Source of the DNA: Rhodocyclaceae bacterium
GTDB taxonomy: Bacteria; Pseudomonadota; Gammaproteobacteria; Burkholderiales; Rhodocyclaceae
DNA: 60,994 nt
Assembly: GCA_020445765.1 (NCBI GenBank)
Contig: JAGRFY010000129.1
Span: 1 to 60,994, forward strand
Direction: 5' to 3'
In this document: one piece after another, positions 55,131-60,994 of the stretch
Position numbering within the stretch: the first letter of the stretch is position 1
Layout of the letters: each line of letters begins with the position of its first letter
Made by a program: the position numbers and the translations under genes
The notes under the pieces: generated by a model
Seen by the model: the letters and a program-made list of their open reading frames with translations, nothing else
Database searches by the model: none
Told to the model about the DNA's origin: nothing

Positions 55131-56306
55131 ATGGCAGGGCGGCTGCGGCACCCGCTGATCCTGTTCGGCGCGTTCGACCGCCACAACCTCGGCGACCTGT
55201 TGCTCGCCCGGGTCGCAGACCGGCTGTGTTCGCCGCGCGAGACGATCGCCGCCGGCCTGCATCGGCGCGACCTGAGGGCGAGCGGCGGACTCGCGACCGT
55301 CGCGATGTCGACGCTCGATGCGGCGGCCGACGTTCTTCATGTGGGTGGCGAACTACTGTGCTGCGATGCCTTCGACGCCGCCGTGATGCTGGAACGGACG
55401 CGCGATGCGGCCCGCACCGTCGCCCGCTTCGAACGCAACCGCGAAGCCGCACAGCAGTGGGCCAGCCACCGGCTCGAATGCGACCGGCAGCTGCCCTATC
55501 TGTTTCCGCCGGGCCCAGGTCTGCGCCTCTATGCCGGCATCGGCGGCAGCACCCTCGAGCGTATGCCGGCGCCCGTGCGCGCGGAGGCGCTCGATGCGAT
55601 GCGCGCGGCCGACGGTCTTTGGGTACGCGACGCGAGAACCCGCCAGCAACTGGCGGCGGCGGGCTTGGCGACGGCGCTGGCGCCCGACCCCGCGACTCTG
55701 GTCGCTGCGCTGTTCGGACGCCGAATCGCCCGGCGCGGCGCGGCAGGCGATCTGACGGCGCTGCGCCGACGCTTCCACCGCGGCCATCTTGCATTGCAGT
55801 TGCGTGGCGATTGGGGCGACGACGCGACGCTCGACGTAGTGGCCGCGCAACTCGACCGCGCCTCGTCGTCCACCGGATTCGGCGTGGTGCTGTTCTGTGC
55901 GGGGCGGGCCCCCTGGCACGACGACGTCGCGCTCTACCACCGGCTGCTGAGGCGTCGGCCGCTGGACGCCGTCGTGTTCGACGCGACCGACATCTGGGCG
56001 CTGTGCGCGCTGATTGCCGCGTCCGCGGCGACCATCGCCACCAGCCTGCACGCCCGCATCGTGGCGGAAGCATTCGCCCGGCCGGCGCTCAGCCTGAGCC
56101 GGCGCGGCGACGGCGACGCGAAGCTCGAGGCCTACGTCGACACCTGGGGCGACAATCGAATTCGCGGGCTGGCGGCGCCGGAGCAACTGGCCGACGCCCT
56201 GCCCGAGGTACTGGCGTCGTCGCCGCGGCTGCGCGCCCAACACGCCGCCGCGCAGGCCGACGCGACGCGCTCTGCCTGGCAGTTGTTGCTGCGCAGGCTT
56301 CGCTGA
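55131..56306 (+). CDS. Polysaccharide pyruvyl transferase family protein
   Basis: A 391-residue protein of the CsaB/WcaK polysaccharide pyruvyl transferase family. It begins HPLILFGAFDRHNLGDLLLARV, the usual first strand and loop, and has a late donor-site region around ATIATSLHARIVAEAFARPAL. These enzymes move pyruvate from PEP to a sugar hydroxyl pair. It is remote from the eps cluster but may act on the same polymer. ATG 55131 is 16 bases downstream of the CNNM stop. Confidence 0.83.
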   Translation: MAGRLRHPLILFGAFDRHNLGDLLLARVADRLCSPRETIAAGLHRRDLRASGGLATVAMSTLDAAADVLHVGGELLCCDAFDAAVMLERTRDAARTVARFERNREAAQQWASHRLECDRQLPYLFPPGPGLRLYAGIGGSTLERMPAPVRAEALDAMRAADGLWVRDARTRQQLAAAGLATALAPDPATLVAALFGRRIARRGAAGDLTALRRRFHRGHLALQLRGDWGDDATLDVVAAQLDRASSSTGFGVVLFCAGRAPWHDDVALYHRLLRRRPLDAVVFDATDIWALCALIAASAATIATSLHARIVAEAFARPALSLSRRGDGDAKLEAYVDTWGDNRIRGLAAPEQLADALPEVLASSPRLRAQHAAAQADATRSAWQLLLRRLR

Positions 56307-56344
56307 CGGAGCAATGACTCGCGCCCGCGCCGCCACGGTCGCGC

Positions 56345-56719
56345 TCAAGCCTGCGAGTCCGGCGCCTGCAACGGATCGCGGCCGAAGCGGTTCGGTCCGT
56401 CGCTGCCCGCCAACAGGCCGCACTCGATCAGAATCCAGATCGTGCCGAGCACCGGCACCAGATTCAGCAAGGCCCACCATGCCGACTTGTCGCGGTCGTG
56501 CCAGCGCTTGATCTGCAGCGCCAGACCGATCCATACGCTGACGGCGAAGAACAGCAGCGCCAGCAGGCCGGGGCCCGAGGACATCGCATGCTCGGGCCCG
56601 CGACCGCCGAGCAACTGGTGCAGCGTGCCGCCGAACAGGAACATGACGACGGAGACGATCCAGTAGGGCAGACGGTTGATCCGGCCCCGGAACGAGAACA
56701 GCAGTTCGGTCAGCGGCAT
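56345..56719 (-). CDS. DUF805 membrane protein
   Basis: A 124-residue inner-membrane protein with the DUF805 signature FSFRGRINRLPYWI at the start, three to four helices, and KRWHDRDKSAWWALLNLVPV in the middle. Function unknown, common in Proteobacteria. The start ATG 56719 lies 31 bases after the stop of the large unknown gene. Confidence 0.88.
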   Translation of the reverse strand: MPLTELLFSFRGRINRLPYWIVSVVMFLFGGTLHQLLGGRGPEHAMSSGPGLLALLFFAVSVWIGLALQIKRWHDRDKSAWWALLNLVPVLGTIWILIECGLLAGSDGPNRFGRDPLQAPDSQA

Positions 56720-56750
56720 CGATTTCGCCCGGCGCCGGACGGCCGGCCCG

Positions 56751-58166
56751 TCATTCGGTGTCGAAGCCGAACAGGCGCTGGTCGATGATCCGCTTCGCGA
56801 CCACTTCCGGCACGTCCTCTTGCCATTCACCACGGCCACGGCGCAGGCCAGTGAGCACCTCGCCGACGTCGATGTGCAGGTGGCTGTCGTCGTGCGGACG
56901 GACGTCCAGCAGTTTCTCGTTCTCCTTCAGGTAGGCCAGCAGGTGCCGCAGCCGGTTGGGAACCTGGACGTTGTCCAACGTGACCAGGCTGGTGTCACCG
57001 CCGCGACGCGGCCGCGACGGATAGACATAGACGTGGGTGTTGTCCGGGAACAGCTTGCCGAAGGCCTCGAGAATGCCGCCCTCCAGGCCTTCGTAGTACT
57101 TCTCGTCGAACAGGAAGTCGAAGTCCCGCACCGACAGCACGATGCCGATCGGCTTTTGCGTATATCGACGCAGATAGGCGCGCAGGCGGAAGAAGCGCAC
57201 ATAATCCGAGATCATCACCGTATAGCCCTGCGAGGCCAGCAGATCGATCCGCGCCAGGAAGTCCGCGCCGTCGACATTGTCGCCGCTGGCCAGAGAATTC
57301 ATCGTGATCTCGGCCAGCGAGACGATCTCGTTCTCGTCCACCGCCGCCAGCTGACTGAACTGCTTGACGCCGGCACTCATCATGTCGACATTGACCAGTG
57401 TCACCGGCTTGAAGCTGCCGCGCATCACCATCACCGGCTTGCGGTAGAACAGCTCGCCCGGCACCACCAGTTCGCCGTCCGGATTGAACACCACCGCGCG
57501 CGTCAGCCAGCTGCGAATCAGGTGCAGGTTCATCAGCCGGTTCTCGACTTCCTCGAAATACGGCCCCGAGAAATGGATCACGTCCACTTCGATGCGGTCG
57601 GAACCGAGCCCGTCGGCCAGACCTTCGACCACCCACTCGGGATTCTGGTAATGCTGGAAGGCGCCATAGACCAGATTCACACCGAGGATGCCGAGCGCTT
57701 CGGATTGCAGCGCATTGTCGTTGTCGAGCATGCGCACGTGCATGACGACGTCGCTCGGCTCGGCCCCGGGGTGCAACTGCAGCCGAATGCCGACCCAGCC
57801 GTGGCATTCATTCTTCTGCTTGAAGCTGCGTGCGGTGACGGTGGCCGCGTAGGCGAAGAAGGTGGTGTTCTTGGCACGCAAGTGGGCGAGGCGCTCGACC
57901 ACCTGGGTGAATTCCTTGTCCAGCATCTGCAGCAGCCGGGCGCGGCTGACGTAGCGATCGACGTGGCCGTAGATGTCGTCACTGACCGCCATGTCGTAGG
58001 CCGACATGGTCTTGGCGATCGTGCCGGCCGCCGCCCCGACCGAAAAGAATCGACGGGCCACTTCCTGGCCCGCGCCGATTTCGACGATCGAACCGTACTT
58101 GTACTTGTCGAGGTTGATCGCGAGGGCTTTCTGGTCGGTGGTCAGGGTATTGTCGCGCTTGCGCAT
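56751..58166 (-). CDS. Conserved protein of unknown function (sometimes mislabelled nicotinate-nucleotide adenylyltransferase)
   Basis: A 471-residue soluble protein with no signal peptide or membrane helix. It carries the conserved N-terminal segment YGSIVEIGAGQEVARRFF (about 24-41), followed by AAAGTIAKTMSAYDMAVSD, and a well-conserved later block VMRGSFKPVTLVNVDMM. I recall highly conserved homologues in Bacteroidota, Cyanobacteria and Proteobacteria, often named TonB receptor or NMN adenylyltransferase without evidence. No nucleotidyltransferase HxGH motif is seen. ATG 58166 starts MRKRDNTLTTDQKAL. Confidence 0.8.
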   Translation of the reverse strand: MRKRDNTLTTDQKALAINLDKYKYGSIVEIGAGQEVARRFFSVGAAAGTIAKTMSAYDMAVSDDIYGHVDRYVSRARLLQMLDKEFTQVVERLAHLRAKNTTFFAYAATVTARSFKQKNECHGWVGIRLQLHPGAEPSDVVMHVRMLDNDNALQSEALGILGVNLVYGAFQHYQNPEWVVEGLADGLGSDRIEVDVIHFSGPYFEEVENRLMNLHLIRSWLTRAVVFNPDGELVVPGELFYRKPVMVMRGSFKPVTLVNVDMMSAGVKQFSQLAAVDENEIVSLAEITMNSLASGDNVDGADFLARIDLLASQGYTVMISDYVRFFRLRAYLRRYTQKPIGIVLSVRDFDFLFDEKYYEGLEGGILEAFGKLFPDNTHVYVYPSRPRRGGDTSLVTLDNVQVPNRLRHLLAYLKENEKLLDVRPHDDSHLHIDVGEVLTGLRRGRGEWQEDVPEVVAKRIIDQRLFGFDTE

Positions 58167-58321
58167 CGCTGGTCCTTGCTGCGGTTCAGGAACGAAGGCC
58201 GGCCCGAGGCCGGGCGAGCCGCCGAGTTTACACCCGGATCCGCCGTCGATCGCCGTCGTGCCGTCGTACACCGACGCGGCGCCGGGCCGAATCCGGATCG
58301 ACGGCGTGCGCGGCCCCCCGG

Positions 58322-58693
58322 TCAGGCACTGACCGCGGTGGTGAATACCAGGCGATTGCCGAATGGATCCCGGATGCTCATGTCACGCCTCCCCCAGGGC
58401 ATGCGCTCGATCCCGGGTCGCACGTGGCGGTAAGCCTTGGCGGACAATTCAGCATGCAGCGCGTCGAGATCGTCCACGGCGATCCGCATTGCCGCGCCGG
58501 GGCAACAGTCGCCGTGGTGCGCGGACAGATGCAGCACGCAGGCGCCGCGCGAGACCTGCATGTAGAGGGGTGCGTCGGCCTCGAAGCGATGCTGCCAGTC
58601 GATGCGGAAGCCGAGGCAGTCACGATGGAACGCCGTCGCCGCGGCTTCGTCGAAGATGCGCAGGATCGGCGTCGATGGCCCCATGGTGGTCAT
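58322..58693 (-). CDS. Glyoxalase/bleomycin-resistance-fold protein
   Basis: A 123-residue VOC-superfamily protein with two beta-alpha-beta modules (about 10-55 and 65-115). It ends with IRDPFGNRLVF, the signature of this fold. Resistance, dioxygenase or glyoxalase function cannot be assigned. It begins 79 bases after the lipoprotein gene stop. Confidence 0.8.
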   Translation of the reverse strand: MTTMGPSTPILRIFDEAAATAFHRDCLGFRIDWQHRFEADAPLYMQVSRGACVLHLSAHHGDCCPGAAMRIAVDDLDALHAELSAKAYRHVRPGIERMPWGRRDMSIRDPFGNRLVFTTAVSA

Positions 58694-58772
58694 CGCGCCC
58701 TCCGGCTCCGGGCAGACCTGCGCATGGCCGCCTTGCGCGCGGCCCGGCCGCCTCGCCGTCTCACCGCTGCGT

Positions 58773-59222
58773 TCATTCGTTCTCCGGCATGATCAATTCG
58801 CGTGGAACACCGTGACGCGCCGGCCAGTCGACGAACGGTGCATCGGTGGCACCGAGCGCAAGCTCGATGATCGACCAGCCTCGACTGGCATCGAAATGCA
58901 GCAGCGCAATGAAATTGTCGTCGAGGAATCCTTCGGCCATGTCCTCGGCAAACGGCGTCGCCGAATAGTCGATCGACGCGCCGTCCGCGGTCAGCGGCCT
59001 GCCGGACAGATACGCCCACGACCCGTCGCGACGCGCCTGTTCGACTCGCAGGCTCACCGGCATGCCGAGTTGCCCGGCGACCGCAGAACGCACGGCCTCG
59101 TACGGAGAATCGAAGCGCTGCGGTGGCGACGCGACGCAGGCCGCCAACAGCCAGATTGCCGGCAGCGCACGGGCCAGACTCCGCAGAAGGGTCCACGGGC
59201 TCGCGCCGCAATCGGTCGTCAT
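58773..59222 (-). CDS. Hypothetical lipoprotein next to a peptidoglycan hydrolase
   Basis: A 149-residue lipoprotein with lipobox LLAAC after a helix (residues ~12-25). The mature part has a beta-rich fold with a tryptophan-containing C-terminal end (WPARHGVPRELI). I do not recognise a named family. ATG 59222 is 13 bases after the hydrolase stop, so the pair is likely one transcript, a spacing typical of enzyme-inhibitor or effector-immunity pairs. Confidence 0.7.
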   Translation of the reverse strand: MTTDCGASPWTLLRSLARALPAIWLLAACVASPPQRFDSPYEAVRSAVAGQLGMPVSLRVEQARRDGSWAYLSGRPLTADGASIDYSATPFAEDMAEGFLDDNFIALLHFDASRGWSIIELALGATDAPFVDWPARHGVPRELIMPENE

Positions 59223-59235
59223 TGGGCGTCGAGGC

Positions 59236-60048
59236 TCAGCTGAAGGCGATGAAATCGTAGTTGCCCCCGGCAACGCCGCGCTTGCGGCGACAGGCCTCGA
59301 AACCTTCGCGCGAGCCTTCGTCGTTGGTGTTGCCCTCGATCGTCGAGAACACCAGTTCGCGGGGTTCGCCGGTGCCGTCAGTGGCAATGCCGGTGTGGGT
59401 CCAGTCGGAGTCGGTGCGGCGCCTGAGGAAGATGCATGCCGCACCCATTTCCTGCCAGGGCTTGCGCCCCGACGAGACCTCGCGCTCCGGGATGAACAGT
59501 CCCGCCTCCTTGGCCTGGGCTGCGAGCGAGTCGCACGACACCGAACCACGGATCGGCGGTCGCGCATCGCGGTAGAAGTAGGCCTGCTGCATCACCAGCG
59601 TCACGAAGCCGGCGCACCAGGCCCAGTCGCGCCCGTCGTTGCCGCCGCAGTACAGCCGCACCCAGGGCCCGCAATTGGCCCCGCCGATCTCGATCGGGTG
59701 CTGTTCCACGTGCTGGTTGGCGACCGTCAGCACGGCCTCCTGAGCGCTCATTTGCGCGACGCCGGCCGGCGCCTTGAGCGCGGTCGTCATCGGCCTGACC
59801 AGCAGTTCCCAGGTCGCCTTGTCGACCTTGCCGCTGGCCGCCTTGCCCTGCGCACGCTGGAAATCCTTGACGCAGGCTTCGGTCGCCGGCCCGAAATCAC
59901 CGTCGATACCGGTTCGGAAGTCATGGAAATTGAGCCACTCCTGGATTCGGCCGACGGTCTTGTTGCGAGCGTCGCGCGCGACCGGACTGGCGGGCGGATC
60001 GATCTCTCGCCGGATGTAGGCCGGCACCTTGTCGAAGTTGATCGTCAT
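59236..60048 (-). CDS. Peptidoglycan-binding domain protein with CHAP-like amidase
   Basis: A 270-residue protein without a signal peptide. An N-terminal peptidoglycan-binding (PG_binding_1-like) domain (about 30-90; IQEWLNFHDFRTGIDGDFGP) is followed by a CHAP/NlpC-like domain. Candidate catalytic residues are Cys145 in WAWCAGF, His218 in WTHTGIA and Glu238/Asn240 in IEGNT. It would cut peptide cross-bridges. Lacking a signal it might be an exported effector or released by lysis. ATG 60048 is about 160 bases from the lrp stop. Confidence 0.75.
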   Translation of the reverse strand: MTINFDKVPAYIRREIDPPASPVARDARNKTVGRIQEWLNFHDFRTGIDGDFGPATEACVKDFQRAQGKAASGKVDKATWELLVRPMTTALKAPAGVAQMSAQEAVLTVANQHVEQHPIEIGGANCGPWVRLYCGGNDGRDWAWCAGFVTLVMQQAYFYRDARPPIRGSVSCDSLAAQAKEAGLFIPEREVSSGRKPWQEMGAACIFLRRRTDSDWTHTGIATDGTGEPRELVFSTIEGNTNDEGSREGFEACRRKRGVAGGNYDFIAFS

Positions 60049-60206
60049 GTTCGCGCCTCCCTGTTGGAACTCGAGACCGGCTTCGATGCGCGGCCTGGTG
60101 CCGGAGCCGGTGATGCAAACGTGATCTTCCGAGTATGGTCCACAATCCCGCCGTTGAAAGGACCGGTCCGCATGCCCGGACCTGCAGGGGCGGGCCGCCG
60201 CCGGAT

Positions 60207-60662
60207 CTAGGGCACCGGCAGTTGGCGCCCACCCTTGACCGTGCGCAACGAGAAGCTGGTGTAGAGCTCCTTGACGCCGGGCAGGGTGCGCAAGACCTTT
60301 TGCGAGAGTTCGCCGAACGCCTCGAGATCCGGCGCCACCACCTCCAGCATCAGGTCGTAGCGCCCGGACACCACATGGCAGGCGACGATCGCCGGTATCC
60401 CCATCACCGCCGTTTCGAAGCGTTCCTCGAGATCCGCCCGATGATGTTCGAGCATCACGCTGACATAGGCAGTGACGCCATAGCCCAGCCGCCGGGCATC
60501 GAGATCCGCGTGGTAGCCGCGAATCAGCCCGGACTGCTCGAGCGCCTTGACGCGCCGCCAGCACGGAGACGAGGTCAGCGACACCCGTTCGGCCAGTTCC
60601 GCGACGCTCAGACGAGCGTCCTGCTGGAGCAGTTCGAGGATGGTGCGATCGGTGCGATCCAT
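60207..60662 (-). CDS. Lrp/AsnC family transcriptional regulator
   Basis: A 151-residue regulator: winged helix-turn-helix (about 1-60; DRTILELLQQDARLSVAELAERV) and the ligand-binding RAM domain (about 65-140). Lrp/AsnC proteins sense amino acids and usually control adjacent or divergent genes; the divergent gene starts just beyond the window. ATG 60662. Confidence 0.9.
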   Translation of the reverse strand: MDRTDRTILELLQQDARLSVAELAERVSLTSSPCWRRVKALEQSGLIRGYHADLDARRLGYGVTAYVSVMLEHHRADLEERFETAVMGIPAIVACHVVSGRYDLMLEVVAPDLEAFGELSQKVLRTLPGVKELYTSFSLRTVKGGRQLPVP

Positions 60663-60883
60663 GGCAGGCTCCATCGGCGGTGTGAAACGGGGCCGAGAGG
60701 TGGATTTCGACCCGATGTCAGACACTCTTGCACGAAAAGATAGCAATACCATGAGATCGAGGCAGATTGTGCCTCGCCAGGCCGACGAGCGGCGGTGAAG
60801 GTGGAAGATCATGCCCGCTGTGCCCGCCTAACATTCCACTTCAGCGCCGGCGCCCCACGAACGCCGGCGAATCAAAACACATG

Positions 60884-60994
60884 GGTGGAGACTGCCTTTT
60901 CGTGGAGTAGCCCGACGCACGCCCAGAAGGCGTCCGCGGGGTCCTGCCCGTCTCCACCGGGTTCCCGACCGGAACCCGAACACAGGAGGAGATC
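60884..60994 (+). promoter_or_regulatory. Structured 5' leader ending in a strong ribosome-binding site; possible riboswitch
   Basis: On the plus strand GGTGGAGAC (60884-60892) pairs perfectly with GTCTCCACC (60950-60958), enclosing a central hairpin ACGCC-CAGAA-GGCGT. A second perfect stem GGGTTCC/GGAACCC (60959-60977) abuts it, and AGGAGGAG (60984-60991) follows. The loop carries GGAGTAGC (60904-60911), the core of yybP-ykoY manganese riboswitches, but the other conserved yybP pieces are not evident. A structured leader is well supported; its ligand is not. The regulated gene lies outside the window. 60663-60883 holds no supported gene; a duplicated CGCCGGCG (60845-60852 and 60862-60869) may form another hairpin. 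Confidence 0.45.

Noticed and set aside
1-60994. tRNA/rRNA genes, CRISPR repeats, insertion sequences, integrases, prophage genes
   Set aside because: Looked for in the intergenic gaps and gene set; nothing resembling them was found by reading.

Overview
The window is about 61 kb of high-GC chromosomal DNA, densely packed with genes. The strongest taxonomic pointers are an exosortase B / EpsB-EpsL exopolysaccharide locus with PEP-CTERM proteins, a bifunctional CysN/CysC, ubiquinone genes (ubiD, ubiC, ubiA) and a glutaryl-CoA dehydrogenase next to a class III CoA-transferase. Together they suggest a free-living betaproteobacterium, with Rhodocyclales/Zoogloea-Thauera-like or Methylobacillus-like relatives the best guess. 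No rRNA, tRNA, CRISPR array, insertion sequence, integrase or phage gene was seen.

Region 1 (1-2.5 kb): the 3' part of cysNC, which makes PAPS, is followed by a PAPS-type sulfotransferase behind its own apparent terminator and promoter. Region 2 (2.5-21.9 kb) is the main system: a long, mostly translationally coupled minus-strand gene set. In transcription order it encodes EpsD lipoprotein, EpsE export protein, EpsF chain-length protein, EpsG kinase-like protein, exosortase B, EpsI, two glycosyltransferases, an O-antigen ligase/polymerase, a secreted glycosidase, an acyltransferase, two more glycosyltransferases and a Wzx-type flippase. Upstream lie a PEP-CTERM cargo protein with its own strong terminator, the outer-membrane protein EpsL, and the divergent glycan-initiating phosphoglycosyl transferase EpsB. 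The set can start, extend, flip, polymerise, modify and export a polysaccharide and sort PEP-CTERM proteins; the flanking sulfotransferase suggests the glycan may be sulfated.

Region 3 (21.9-39.6 kb) is mostly housekeeping: threonine aldolase, ubiD, a PEP-CTERM metalloprotease on the opposite strand, pyrF, ubiA-ubiC, a PBP4-type carboxypeptidase, recG, ridA, a TPR protein, fliW, a SPOR protein, a DUF2802 protein, an O-acetylhomoserine sulfhydrylase, an ElyC/SanA-like protein, a crotonase, a GNAT protein and a cyclic-nucleotide-binding protein. Region 4 (39.6-50.8 kb): glutaryl-CoA catabolism, a thioredoxin-like lipoprotein coupled to a pyrophosphatase, DUF3750, GNAT, trmA, a tartrate/malate-type dehydrogenase behind a good sigma-70 promoter, a large P-loop kinase-like protein, and a GMC oxidoreductase with a Tat-signal subunit.

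Region 5 (50.8-61 kb): a CHRD protein, a phospholipase D-like lipoprotein, a CNNM/CorC-type membrane protein, a polysaccharide pyruvyl transferase, DUF805, a conserved protein of unknown function, a glyoxalase-fold protein, a peptidoglycan-hydrolase/lipoprotein pair, and an Lrp-family regulator. Divergent from that regulator is a structured 5' leader ending in a strong ribosome-binding site whose gene starts just beyond the window. Gene starts were chosen from family alignments remembered from knowledge, coupling overlaps and Shine-Dalgarno spacing; no database search was possible.
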